Source: Emiliania huxleyi CCMP1516
Lineage: Eukaryota > Haptophyta > Isochrysidales > Noelaerhabdaceae
Direction: 5' to 3'
Assembly (NCBI RefSeq): GCF_000372725.1
Contig: NW_005197264.1
Span: 1 to 25,846, forward strand
DNA length: 25,846 nucleotides
Position numbers and translations under genes: made by a program. Of this stretch, positions 1-8,275 are shown piece after piece; within the stretch, counting starts at the first letter, position 1; every line of letters begins with the position of its first letter. The notes below the pieces were generated by a model that saw nothing but the letters and a program-made list of their open reading frames with translations, was not told the origin of the DNA and did not search any database.

Positions 1-2
1 GC

Positions 3-1370
3 GCATGCAGCAGCCCGTGGCCTGCGCCCTACATCATTTACGGCGGATCACAGGCCGCCGCCTCTCGGTCGCCTGAGATCCACTCCGAGACCGCCGCGCG
101 CGACGACTGCCACTCCGCGCACGCTGAGTGCCGCCCCGGGGACGAGGAGCTGCGCCGGTGGGTCCGGCAGGCTCTTGGGGAGGTCTGCGCCGCCGTGCGC
201 GCGATCCTCTCCGACTCGCCGCACGCCGATATGGTCGCGGCCATGCTCTTGCTCGAGGCCGGCTGGCAGGGCGAGGCTCTTGCCGGCTGGGAGTGCGAGG
301 CCGGCTGGGATTGGAGGCTCTGGCCCGCCGAGGTTGCAAGTCTCGAGCGCGTTCGGGCGGCCGCCCACGGCTTCTGGCACGGCGAGCTCGGTCTCCCTGC
401 CACCGTGCTCCGCCTCGCTCGGTACGAGGCCGCCGAGCGTGGCGTCGAGGCGCTGCAGGGCGTGTGGCGTGGGCGCCTCTGCCGCATCCGCCTCGCTCGG
501 GAGCGGGAGGATCTCCGCCTCGCTCTCGAGGCCGCTGCCACCGGCGTCCTGCAGCGCATCGGGCGAGGGTGCATCGGGCGCTCGCGGCACGCCGCGTACA
601 AGGCGGCCGCGCGCTCTGTCGCCGCTGTCGCCGCGCTGCAGGGCGTGTGGCGTGGGCGCCTCTGCCGCATCCGCCTCGCTCGGGAGCGGGAGGATCTCCG
701 CCTCGCTCTCGAGGCCGCTGCCACCGGCGTCCTGCAGCGCATCGGGCAAGGGTGCATCGGGCGCGCGCGGCACGCCGCGTACAAGGCGGCCGCGCGCTCT
801 GTCGCCGCGGTTGTCACGCTGCAGGGCGTGTGGCGTGGGCACCTCTGCCGCACCCGCCTCGCTCCCCTCGCGGCCCACCTCGCTCGCGCCCGCCTCGCTC
901 GCGAGGCCTCTGCCACCGGCATGCCGCCTTCGGCCTGCGGCTCCCTCGGCCGCCTTGGGTCGCCCGTCGAGGTGGTCGACGCCTCACAGTGGCTGCTCTT
1001 CTCCGGCGTCGCCCTTGTGGGGCTCTTCCTTTTGCTCTGGATGATCGGCGTTGGCTGGGCGCCACTCCTCGCGCAGCCCGCGCTCGCGCTCGCTGGCCTG
1101 TGGCGAGGGGGGCTTCGGGAGGCGGCGCAGCTGGAGGGGCCATTGCGGTGGGCGCCGTCGCTGCCGTCGCACGTCACCGTCGGTACCTATGCGCTCCACC
1201 TCGCGTACCTGGCCGGGGCTCTCTCTCTCGTGCGACGTCTCGCGCGTGGGATTGTGCGGCTGCCTGGACTGGTGCGGAACGCGGTCCGGACGGAGCGATC
1301 GATAGGTACAAGGGGCGATGCGTCGCCAACGATTGCAAGTCGAAGCGCGACGTGCGGCACCCTGGTTTAG
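3..1370 (+). CDS. IQ-motif repeat protein, 5' partial, 3' end cut by copia element
   Basis: The frame is open from the window edge with no start visible, so the N-terminus lies outside. The protein carries five IQ-like calmodulin-binding motifs (pattern LQxxxRGxxxRxR), for example LQGVWRGRLCRIRL and LQRIGRGCIGRSRH, in a tandem repeat of 183 bp (61 residues). Two full units start near 453 and 636 and a partial third near 819. A hydrophobic stretch at about 985-1100 (SQWLLFSGVALVGLFLLLW onward) looks like one or two membrane segments. From about 1283 the DNA matches a copia reverse transcriptase in another frame, so the last residues before the stop at 1368-1370 are probably not native. IQ motifs bind calmodulin or myosin light chains; a calcium-dependent, membrane-tethered role is inference. 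The family is otherwise not recognised. Confidence 0.6.
   Translation, partial: ACSSPWPAPYIIYGGSQAAASRSPEIHSETAARDDCHSAHAECRPGDEELRRWVRQALGEVCAAVRAILSDSPHADMVAAMLLLEAGWQGEALAGWECEAGWDWRLWPAEVASLERVRAAAHGFWHGELGLPATVLRLARYEAAERGVEALQGVWRGRLCRIRLAREREDLRLALEAAATGVLQRIGRGCIGRSRHAAYKAAARSVAAVAALQGVWRGRLCRIRLAREREDLRLALEAAATGVLQRIGQGCIGRARHAAYKAAARSVAAVVTLQGVWRGHLCRTRLAPLAAHLARARLAREASATGMPPSACGSLGRLGSPVEVVDASQWLLFSGVALVGLFLLLWMIGVGWAPLLAQPALALAGLWRGGLREAAQLEGPLRWAPSLPSHVTVGTYALHLAYLAGALSLVRRLARGIVRLPGLVRNAVRTERSIGTRGDASPTIASRSATCGTLV
453..852 (+). repeat. 183-bp in-frame tandem repeat encoding paired IQ motifs
   Basis: The start of the unit (CTGCAGGGCGTGTGGCG) recurs at 453, 636 and 819, giving an exact 183-bp period. 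Two complete units and a truncated third are present, and the two complete units differ at only a few bases. The period is a multiple of three, so each unit adds 61 residues with two IQ motifs. Confidence 0.85.
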
Positions 1371-2713
1371 AGTGCTTCTCGCCTGCGATCAGCCACAGCA
1401 ACTGGAAATGCCAGATCGCGACCTCGTGCGTCCGAGATCACGAGATGTCCAATACCACTCCGGCGCCGCGGCGGTACTTCGCGCTCGACATTGGGCAGGC
1501 GTTCCTCAAGGGAGAACCCGGCGAAGGCGAGCAATGCTACCTCCGCCCTCCGCCCGGCTTCCAGAGCCGCGATGAACGTGGTGTCCCGCTCGTCTGGAAA
1601 CTGGGGACGCCGCTGTATGGACAAGGAGACGCCGGCCGCATATGGTATCGGACGCTGCACAAACAGCTGGTGAACCAGGGCTTCGCCCGCTGCGAGAGCG
1701 ATCCGTGCCTCTTCGTGAAACGCTACCCAGGGGGGGCGTCAATCGAGCTATCCACATATGTCGACGACTTGTTTGTCACTGCTGATGCAGCCGCGCCAGT
1801 GGAGCAAGAGATCGAGGCGTTGCGTGCAAAGTTCAACGAGATTACGGTGCGGGAGAATCCAGACTACTTCCTTGGGATGAATATCGAGTACATTGACCGA
1901 GGCATTATCCGCCTGAGTGCTTCCAGCTATGCGACTACGCTAGCCAAGCGCTACGCCTCAGTCGTCGATGGTCGTGATGCACCTTCCCTCCCCAGTGACG
2001 CGTCGCTGGTGAAGGCCTACGAACGAGCCCTCGATCGGGAACATATCCTTCCGGCGGAGCGGGTGGCGCAGTACGGGTCAAAGGTTGGGAGCCTCATCTA
2101 CCCTGTGCCGTGCGCTCGTCCCGACTGCGCCGTCACCGTCGGGCTACTCGCTCGTGCTCTCACCTTCCCCACCGAAGAACTCGAGCGGTGCGCCGACGAC
2201 TGTATTCGCTACTTTGCAGCGACTGCAGACCAGGGGGTCACTTTCGACGGTAGCAAGGGGGGACGGCTCGTCGCCTACTCCGACTCGGATTGGGCCGTCG
2301 TTCACTCCACCACTGGTTACTGCCTGATGCTGGCTGGCGCACCGATCCGCTATGCGAGCAAACGCCAGCACTGTATCGCTCTCTCGTCTACCGAGGCTGA
2401 GCTCATGGCGGCCTCGCAAGCGGCGACCGAGATCGCGCACACCCGGGAGGTGCTGGCCGAGCTTGGCATGCCCCAAGATGCGCCGACCGAGCTGTACGTG
2501 GACAACAGTGGTGCAGAGGCGCTGGCACGTGAGCGCAAGGTCACGCACAACTCGCGGCACATTTCTCGCCGCTACTTCAAGGTGCGCGAGTACCAGACAG
2601 ATGGGCTGCTGACAGTGAAGCACGTCAACACTTCCGAGAATCCGAGTGACGTGCTCACCAAGCCACTCCCGCCTGCTGCCTTCCGCACCCACGTGTCCTT
2701 TCTGATGCCTTAG
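1283..2713 (+). CDS. copia pol fragment: reverse transcriptase and RNase H
   Basis: This is the C-terminal part of a copia polyprotein, truncated at its 5' end with no native start codon. In order it shows the fingers region (GAIDRYKGRCVAND, near 1292), a degenerate FSP motif (ECFSPAIS), the first catalytic Asp in FALDIGQAFLKG (near 1475), LxTPLYGQGDAGRIWY, the catalytic YVDD (near 1757) and YFLGMNIEY. RNase H follows with AYSDSDWA, STEAELMA and YVDNSGAEAL, then HISRRYFKVRE and the terminal DVLTKPL. All catalytic acidic residues are present and the frame is open to the TAG at 2711-2713. Codon use is less GC-biased than in neighbouring host genes, as expected for a mobile element. Confidence 0.85.
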   Translation, partial: GPDGAIDRYKGRCVANDCKSKRDVRHPGLECFSPAISHSNWKCQIATSCVRDHEMSNTTPAPRRYFALDIGQAFLKGEPGEGEQCYLRPPPGFQSRDERGVPLVWKLGTPLYGQGDAGRIWYRTLHKQLVNQGFARCESDPCLFVKRYPGGASIELSTYVDDLFVTADAAAPVEQEIEALRAKFNEITVRENPDYFLGMNIEYIDRGIIRLSASSYATTLAKRYASVVDGRDAPSLPSDASLVKAYERALDREHILPAERVAQYGSKVGSLIYPVPCARPDCAVTVGLLARALTFPTEELERCADDCIRYFAATADQGVTFDGSKGGRLVAYSDSDWAVVHSTTGYCLMLAGAPIRYASKRQHCIALSSTEAELMAASQAATEIAHTREVLAELGMPQDAPTELYVDNSGAEALARERKVTHNSRHISRRYFKVREYQTDGLLTVKHVNTSENPSDVLTKPLPPAAFRTHVSFLMP

Positions 2714-2779
2714 CTCTCTGTGTCGCGTGTGCTCCCCTCGCATGCGAAGTGCCCCGAGCCGGTGTCGTGGCAAGGGGGG

Positions 2780-2993
2780 TGTTAGCGAGTGGAGAGTCGT
2801 GTGCTCCAGCGCCTGAGTGCTGGGGCTGTGTGATGCATATGTCACGCCCTTTCCACGTGGCATGCCACGTGGAAAGTAGTGCGTGACATTGAGTTCGTGC
2901 GTCCTTAGCGCGCGTTTTCCGTCTGAGGATTGAGTTACAAGCACGATCCACGCTGAGGCGGGACGTGTGTGCTTTCACGCTCTACACTCTACA
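2780..2993 (+). repeat. probable copia 3' LTR (right end uncertain)
   Basis: It begins with TGTTAGCG immediately after a G-rich polypurine tract, the standard junction at a copia 3' LTR, 67 bases after the pol stop. It could end in CA at 2986 or 2993. It contains a long perfect palindrome at 2849-2876. Without a 5' LTR the end cannot be fixed. Confidence 0.5.
2841..2887. promoter_or_regulatory. 28-bp perfect palindrome with two CACGTG sites inside an LTR
   Basis: Positions 2849-2876 equal their own reverse complement (left half CTTTCCACGTGGCA). The palindrome contains CACGTG (a G-box or E-box core) at 2854-2859 and 2866-2871. Outer arms GTCACGC (2841-2847) and GCGTGAC (2881-2887) are also complementary. 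It may be a paired bHLH/bZIP binding site driving the LTR, or a strong hairpin; both are inference. Confidence 0.5.
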
Positions 2994-3256
2994 TCCTCTT
3001 CACCCTCCCTCCCTCAGGAGGCCCTTGCTTGCCGACGGGAACCCAGGGTACCCAGCCGCCCCAGCTGCCGTCGGGCAGGTGAGAAAGGTGTGGTGCTAGC
3101 CGTCCCCATGTTACCCCCTGGGCGTCTGCTTCTTCCTATCCCTCGTTGTCATGAAGAAAAAACTCGAGAAAAACAATCGCGTGACTCCATCTCCTCCTCC
3201 GGCCTCAAGGAGCGCTTGAAGCAGCTTTTCGGGAGCCTCGGTCCCGCCTCATCAAC

Positions 3257-5842
3257 ATGCTCGCATCCGCCCTCCTCCTGTCTGCGCCCGCTGCGGCAGC
3301 CACGCCTTCGAACGCCCGCGTGTGGGCCACCGACGCGCTCATGGGCGCCGTCGAAGCCGGCCTGAAGCCCGTCATCGCCGACGTGGTCTGCGGGATCCCG
3401 ATGGATAAGCTGCTCGGCCACGAGTCTATCGAGGAGGGCCCGGTCGCTATCGACGTCAAGTCCTTTGCCCTGTCGCGCTGCTCGGTCGGCGGCATCTCCG
3501 TGCGCAACCAGCCCGACGGCCTGCTCGTCAAGGTGTCGGGCATCTCGGCGCACGCAGAGGGCAGCTCCCTCGCCAAGCAGGCCGGCTGCACCTTCATGTG
3601 CTACGACCCGATGGACGCCTCCTTCTCCGCCGAGCTGTACGACTCTGAGATCACGATGCTCATCTCGCTCGGCGCGGCTCGCGGCGTGCCCGATTTGGCG
3701 GCGCGCTACGTCAACACAAACTTCCAGATGCGCAACATCCAGCTGCACGAATTTAAGGGCGTCTCCCTCTTTGCAAACATGATCACCGGCGTCATCGGCA
3801 AGGTGACCAACCGGATCGCCAAGAAGAAGGTTGGCAAGGTCATCGGCACGCTTGGCGACGTCCTTCACCACCTGCCGCTGCACCACCTGCCGCTCGGCGA
3901 GCCGCTCGCAACGGTCCTTCCCCGCGCCGGCCACCTCATGCTCGACGCCGACGTCACCTCCATCGGCTACAAGAAGCCCGCGTGGGTCATCGACATCCTC
4001 ACCGTCCTCTCCTCGCCGCCGGCGGTGGGCGCGCGCTCCTATCCTTACGCGCCGACCGCTCTCCCGAGCGCCCCGCCGGTGGAGCACCGCTCGCAGCAGC
4101 TCATCGCCACCGTGACGCCGTGGACCATCAACGAGGCGCTCTTCGCGCTCGAGAAATCCGGACTCCTCACCCTCCCCGTCACCTCCGAGGCGCACGGCCA
4201 GTCCGTGCCGCTCACCTTCTCCACCTCGCCCTCGCTGAGCGTGGTGGGCGACCGCGCCGAGCTCACCCTCGCCAACGTGGTCGCCGGCCCAGCCTCGCGC
4301 ACCAACTCGACCCTCACCATCGGCGGCACGTCCCCCACCCTGCTCATCGACGGCCACGTTGCCAAGGCGCGGTGGAGCGGGCACGCCGACGCCTCCCTCC
4401 GCGTCTCCGGCTGCGGAGCTCGCCAGCTCTCCTTCCGCGCCGCGCCCGCTGCCGGCTCAGCCGCCGCGGCCGCCGGCAAGGGTGAGGTGGCCCTCGAGAT
4501 CAAGTCGGTGCAGGATGCGCCGTGGTGGGAGGTGCAGTGCGACTCGGCGGGCGCGAACCTCGTGCTCGACGCGCTCGGCGTCGAGAACGTGCACAAGTCG
4601 GTCGCCTGCGCGGCGACGGCCCTCGAGGCCTTCGACACGTCGGGCAGCGTCCCCGCGTCCGAGACGCTCTCCTGCCTGCTCGACGCGTGGGCAAACAAGC
4701 TGGACCTTGTCTGGGGCATCGTCAACAAGCTCGACGCCCTGCGCCCGCCCGGCTTCCCCGACGTGCTCTCCTTCCTCTGGGACGGCCTCGTCGAGCTCAT
4801 CTCCCGCGAGGGAGTCGGCGACGCCGCCGCCGTCACCGCCTGCGTGCAGGACCGCTCCCCGACCGCCCGGCTGTCGGGCATCTACCGCTGCCTCCTCGAC
4901 GCGACCGCGCCGGCGATTGACAAGGCCTTCGCCTCGGCGGCCGACCTGCGCACGATCCTGCTCACCCCCGAGCTGAACGCGCTCGTCGACGCGATGGCGA
5001 GCGGCGAGGCGTCGACTGCGGCGCCGGACGTGCTCGCCGCCCTCAACGGCGTCCTCGCGGGCCAGAGCAAGCCGCTGCAGCAGGTGGCGGACGACGCGAT
5101 GGCGGTGCTGCGCGACCTGCTCGCCGCGTCGCACGAGTCGGCCGGCGAGGAGCGGACGCAGGCCGTCGTCGGCACCCTCAAGCGCCTCGTGACGGTGGCG
5201 TGGTCGGCACTGCAGCAGGTCGACGTCGCCGTGGACGGCGCGCCCATCGGAGGATCGTACGACCTCTCGCAGCTCAAGGCGGTGGCCGAGGCAGCCAAGG
5301 CGGACCTCGAGGCCGGAAGCGCGTTTGCCTGGACCGTGCGCGCGGCCGACGCCGACCTGGTCGGCACGTACACGCGCTCGTCCGTCTCGTACGTCGCCCA
5401 CCCTCCCGCCTCGCTCGAGGCGGAGATCCCGCTCGGTGTCCTCTTCTCGACCGCCTCGCGGCTCGCACGCGAGACGGCGCTCGGCCAGATGGCGCTCGGC
5501 CGCCAGGGCGGCGCGGACGGCACTTCGGCGGGCTCGATGCGCGTCGGCTTCACCTCCTCCGCGTCGGGCATCGAGGGCAAGGCGCAGGCGGACTGGCGCG
5601 CCGTGCTCCGCGCCGCCGTCGCTGTGGCGTCCCCTCGCGCGGCGCACGTGATCGACATGCTCCCCGGCTGGGTGACCAAGTGCGTGGCCGGCTGGGCGCA
5701 GGGGTCCTTCTGGGGCTCGGCCGACGTTGAGGTGCAGGGGCGCAAGCTGCTCGCCCTCGAGAGGGAGGCCTTCGACGCCCTGACCGCCGGGCAGTCCATG
5801 CTGGCGGAGCACACTGCGGCGGACGGCTCGTTCCACTGGTAG
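3257..5842 (+). CDS. secreted BPI/LBP-like (TULIP) lipid-binding protein, double-length
   Basis: This is an 861-residue protein starting at an ATG followed by a short hydrophobic leader (MLASALLLSAPAAAA), consistent with secretion. Residues 20-310 resemble the N-terminal barrel and centre of bactericidal permeability-increasing/lipopolysaccharide-binding proteins. They show an amphipathic early segment, alternating strand patterns, and near residue 285 the stretch TPWTINEALFALEKSGLL, which resembles the BPI start of the second barrel (inserted Phe-rich helix followed by KxGLL). TULIP proteins carry a lipid in a hydrophobic groove. Typical BPI proteins are about 450-490 residues, so roughly 370 extra C-terminal residues form a region I do not recognise, with paired Cys and helical stretches. 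The coding GC is very high and no intron is needed. A role in lipid transfer or antibacterial defence is only inferred from the family. Confidence 0.6.
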   Translation: MLASALLLSAPAAAATPSNARVWATDALMGAVEAGLKPVIADVVCGIPMDKLLGHESIEEGPVAIDVKSFALSRCSVGGISVRNQPDGLLVKVSGISAHAEGSSLAKQAGCTFMCYDPMDASFSAELYDSEITMLISLGAARGVPDLAARYVNTNFQMRNIQLHEFKGVSLFANMITGVIGKVTNRIAKKKVGKVIGTLGDVLHHLPLHHLPLGEPLATVLPRAGHLMLDADVTSIGYKKPAWVIDILTVLSSPPAVGARSYPYAPTALPSAPPVEHRSQQLIATVTPWTINEALFALEKSGLLTLPVTSEAHGQSVPLTFSTSPSLSVVGDRAELTLANVVAGPASRTNSTLTIGGTSPTLLIDGHVAKARWSGHADASLRVSGCGARQLSFRAAPAAGSAAAAAGKGEVALEIKSVQDAPWWEVQCDSAGANLVLDALGVENVHKSVACAATALEAFDTSGSVPASETLSCLLDAWANKLDLVWGIVNKLDALRPPGFPDVLSFLWDGLVELISREGVGDAAAVTACVQDRSPTARLSGIYRCLLDATAPAIDKAFASAADLRTILLTPELNALVDAMASGEASTAAPDVLAALNGVLAGQSKPLQQVADDAMAVLRDLLAASHESAGEERTQAVVGTLKRLVTVAWSALQQVDVAVDGAPIGGSYDLSQLKAVAEAAKADLEAGSAFAWTVRAADADLVGTYTRSSVSYVAHPPASLEAEIPLGVLFSTASRLARETALGQMALGRQGGADGTSAGSMRVGFTSSASGIEGKAQADWRAVLRAAVAVASPRAAHVIDMLPGWVTKCVAGWAQGSFWGSADVEVQGRKLLALEREAFDALTAGQSMLAEHTAADGSFHW

Positions 5843-6210
5843 AGAGGCTGCGGGCGCGGCGCTGTGGCGCCCACCCTCCTTCACCCTTGCTCGCGTGGAG
5901 GCCCCCTCGCTCTTGGAGGCGGAGGGGCGAGCTGACACGCAGCAGGGTGTGTCTCGGTGTGAGAGATCCGCTCACCCCCCGGCCCACATGCACACGACGA
6001 TACACCCGGGGGGGGGGGGGGCAAGATATGCATCATGAACACACCATGGAGTTGGAGAAGTTTTGTCTACTGTTTCTTGAATTCTTGAATAATTCACTTC
6101 ACTTGAACGTGTTGTTCAATACTGCTCTGAGGTCACAGTACATATGCAGCTCTCATGTGTACAGAGACCCCGCGCGCCGGGTCCACGTCCAGGCCCAGTG
6201 GGCCTGAGGC
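5843..6210. other. intergenic spacer between convergent genes
   Basis: It separates the TULIP-like gene (plus) from kelch copy 1 (minus), so it holds two 3' ends. It contains a run of 14 G at 6008-6021, followed by an unusually AT-rich stretch (about 6022-6150). No gene is supported here. Confidence 0.6.
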
Positions 6211-6266
6211 GTCCTCGCGCTGTGAGAAGCGATACCCGCCCGCCGCCGCACCCGCGCCTAAGCCCA

Positions 6267-7421
6267 CTACATCAAGACTGCGATAGAAGCGCTTCGCGCC
6301 GTCGCAATCGGCGCCACCGCCTCCCACGCATTCGTACCAGGGTCGTACCGCTCGACCGAGCTGAGGGCGTTGTAGCCGGCATCCTGTCCGCCCACCGCAT
6401 ACAGCTTGCCGTCCAGCACCGCCACGGCGTGCTTACACCGCGCTGTCGCCATCGGCGCCACCTCCTCCCACGCACCCAGCGCCGGATCGTACCGCTCCAC
6501 CGAACTGAGGGCGCCGGCGCCGTAGCCTCCAACAGCGTACAGCTTGCCGTCGAGCACCGCCACGCCGAAAGCTACCCGCCGTACCGCCATCGGCGCCAAC
6601 GCCTCCCACGCATCCAGCGCCGGGTCATACCGCTCGACCGAGCTGAGGTCACGGATGTGGCCGCCGTCCTTGTTGAAGCCTCCCACAGTGTACAGCCTGC
6701 CGTCGAGCACCGCCACGCCGAGACCCCACCGCCCCGTCGCCATCGGTGCCACCGCCTCCCACGCGTTCGTCACGGGATCGCACCGCTCGACTGAGCTGAG
6801 GTGGCCACCGTTGGTGCCTCCCACGGCGTACAGCCTGCCGTCGATCGCCGCCACGGCGTGGTTAAACCGCGCCTCTGCCAGCGGCGCCACCGCCTCCCAC
6901 ACATTCGTAGCAAAGTCGTACCGCTCCACCAGGTTGGAAGGTGCGCCGTCAGCCACAGTCTCGCCGCCCGCCGCGTACAGCTTGCCATCAAGCACCGCCG
7001 TGCCGACATACTTTCGTGCCGTCGGCATCGGCGCCACAGCCTCCCCCTCCCACTCGTTCGTTGACGGGTCGTACCGCTCCAGCGAGCTGAGGATATTGTT
7101 GTTTTCATCGCGGCCGCCAAACACGAGCAAGCGCTGCCTCTTGCGCTTCTTCAGCGTCTCCTTCCAGCCGCGGCGCCACGCGCGACACGTCCCCTTGGCG
7201 GCGTGCTCCTTGATCGGCAGCTGGGCGAGGATGTGCGGGGCGAGGTCCGGCGAGAGGAGGACCTCGGAGAGGACCCACTCGGGCTGCTCCACGAGCCGTG
7301 CGGCGTGCTCCTCCGCCACGCGCAGCGCGGCGGCGCTCGCGCCCGCCTGCGCCTCGATGATGGCGCACAGCTGCGCTGGCGAGAGGCCCGCGAGGCGGGC
7401 GCCGATGCGGTGGGAGGCCAT
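6267..7421 (-). CDS. F-box-like kelch-repeat protein, copy 1
   Basis: This is a 384-residue protein. The start MASHRIGARL at 7421 is preferred because the duplicate gene begins identically at 10125. Residues 50-90 resemble an F-box (LSPDLAPHILAQLPIKEHAA, then CRAWRRGWKE), the module that binds SKP1 in SCF ubiquitin ligases; this part is weaker than the kelch call. Residues 97-384 form six kelch blades, each with LYAVGG and SSVERYDP...WE.VAPM motifs, enough for a closed six-bladed propeller. Blade 3 has RCDP in place of RYDP. The last blade reads GQDAGYNALSSVERYDPGTN. It is likely a substrate-recognition subunit for protein ubiquitination, by family knowledge. Compared with copy 2, residues about 32-125 are identical while blades 2-5 differ. 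Confidence 0.85.
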   Translation of the reverse strand: MASHRIGARLAGLSPAQLCAIIEAQAGASAAALRVAEEHAARLVEQPEWVLSEVLLSPDLAPHILAQLPIKEHAAKGTCRAWRRGWKETLKKRKRQRLLVFGGRDENNNILSSLERYDPSTNEWEGEAVAPMPTARKYVGTAVLDGKLYAAGGETVADGAPSNLVERYDFATNVWEAVAPLAEARFNHAVAAIDGRLYAVGGTNGGHLSSVERCDPVTNAWEAVAPMATGRWGLGVAVLDGRLYTVGGFNKDGGHIRDLSSVERYDPALDAWEALAPMAVRRVAFGVAVLDGKLYAVGGYGAGALSSVERYDPALGAWEEVAPMATARCKHAVAVLDGKLYAVGGQDAGYNALSSVERYDPGTNAWEAVAPIATARSASIAVLM

Positions 7422-7462
7422 CGGCGCGGGCGGCGCCGGGCAAAGGCAACGCGGGTTCGCTC

Positions 7463-7479
7463 GCAAGGGTGTGCGGTAC
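7463..7479 (-). promoter_or_regulatory. conserved 17-bp upstream element, kelch copy 1
   Basis: GCAAGGGTGTGCGGTAC (plus-strand reading) lies 42 bases upstream of the kelch copy 1 ATG and recurs exactly at 10186-10202 upstream of copy 2. The sequence between each copy and its ATG has diverged and differs in length, so this block stands out. It could be a core promoter or transcription start element. Confidence 0.4.
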
Positions 7480-7708
7480 TGGCTGCGCGGATGTGTTTGC
7501 CGGTAAGTAAGTCCCAGTCGTTGGTCGGACTGTGTTTCGCCTTATCAATGTTCGTTTACATTGAGGTGATGTGGAGTCTGGCCGCGCGGCGGGCGGCGGG
7601 ACGGACGTAATAGTCAATCGATTATGCGATCAGGCGTAACAAGCGCGATTGCACAAAGGGTGGAAGAGAGGGTCTGGCCACCGCGGGGCGAGGCAGGCGG
7701 TGGGCCAG

Positions 7709-8260
7709 ATGCCGGATCCGCTGTGCGCGTTTGTCGGTCAGGGCGCGGCGCTGACCGCGGCGGCCTGGGCCGCGGCGGCGGCGAACGCCGACGGCGGCGG
7801 ACCATTCCAGCGGCTCGGAGAGGGCTGGGGCGCGGCGTTGCGGGAGGCGTGGACGGCGGAGGCGGTGCGCACTGTGCCCGCGGAAAGGCGGGCGGCGGCG
7901 GGCGACGCGGAGGAGCTGTTCGCGTACGCCCGTCCGCCCACGAAGAGGGAGAGGCTCGAGAAGGGCGAGCGGCACGCCGAGCAGCACCAGGGGTGGGCCG
8001 ATGCGCCGAAGGAGAAGAGGCGGAGGGCGGCGGAGGAGCAGACGGCGGCGCAGGCGGCGCTGCTGGGGCCGCTCGCGGCCGCGGACACCACGGCGTCGCT
8101 GGGAGGCGCGCCGATGCGGAGGCCGAGCGCCATCGTGGCGGCGGTGCTGCATCAACCCATCGCGGCGGAGCGGGCGGTCAATCAAACAATCAACCCATAC
8201 TACCGCACTGGTCCTTTGCACGAGCCTGGCTGTTCGCATTTTCTTCACCTTCCTACCTAA
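7709..8260 (+). CDS. hypothetical protein, Ala/Arg/Glu-rich
   Basis: This open frame of 183 residues starts at the ATG in gccagATGCCGG. I do not recognise it. It is rich in Ala, Arg, Glu and Gln with a likely helical, charged central part (KRERLEKGERHAEQHQGW, then KEKRRRAAEEQTAAQAALL). Third codon positions are almost all G or C up to about 8150, which favours real coding. After that the bias drops and the frame runs into a dispersed repeat (8194-8265), so the true 3' end, or a splice, may lie near 8150. It sits between the two kelch copies and is divergent from copy 1. Confidence 0.4.
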   Translation: MPDPLCAFVGQGAALTAAAWAAAAANADGGGPFQRLGEGWGAALREAWTAEAVRTVPAERRAAAGDAEELFAYARPPTKRERLEKGERHAEQHQGWADAPKEKRRRAAEEQTAAQAALLGPLAAADTTASLGGAPMRRPSAIVAAVLHQPIAAERAVNQTINPYYRTGPLHEPGCSHFLHLPT

Positions 8261-8265
8261 CCTAA
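8194..8265 (+). repeat. dispersed ~60-bp element, copy A
   Basis: It shares with copies at 12237-12298 (minus) and 16937-16999 (plus) the core GAGCCTGGCTGTTC, then TCTTCACCTTCCTACCTA. In this copy a short insertion (GCATTT) splits the core, and it ends in CCTAACCTAACCTAACC. Confidence 0.65.
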
Positions 8266-8275
8266 CCTAACCTGG

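Larger units (their letters stand above)
1283..2993 (+). mobile_element. 5'-truncated Ty1/copia LTR retrotransposon
   Basis: The element retains the reverse transcriptase and RNase H part of pol, then a polypurine tract (AAGGGGGG at 2772-2779) directly followed by TGTTAG, the usual start of a 3' LTR. Gag, protease, integrase and the 5' LTR are missing: sequence left of about 1283 is the IQ-repeat gene. The right boundary is uncertain. The LTR could end at CTACA near 2986 or 2993, or further right, because there is no second LTR to compare. The retained frame has no stop, so the truncation may be fairly young. Confidence 0.75.
6211..7479 (-). repeat. kelch gene duplication, copy 1
   Basis: This segment aligns collinearly with 8915-10202. 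Homology starts in the 3' flank (GTCCTCGCGCTG) and ends in the 5' flank with GCAAGGGTGTGCGGTAC. Both copies point the same way and are about 1.4 kb apart. Confidence 0.85.

Noticed and set aside
128..1282. Plus-strand open frame continuous with the copia reverse transcriptase
   Set aside because: Its translation before about 1283 is Arg/Pro/Gly-rich chance sequence and a shadow of the IQ-repeat gene in the next frame; the GC-rich DNA simply lacks stops.
8256..8275. CCTAACC repeats as an interstitial telomere sequence
   Set aside because: Only about three units, arising within the variable end of the dispersed element; too short to support a telomere origin.
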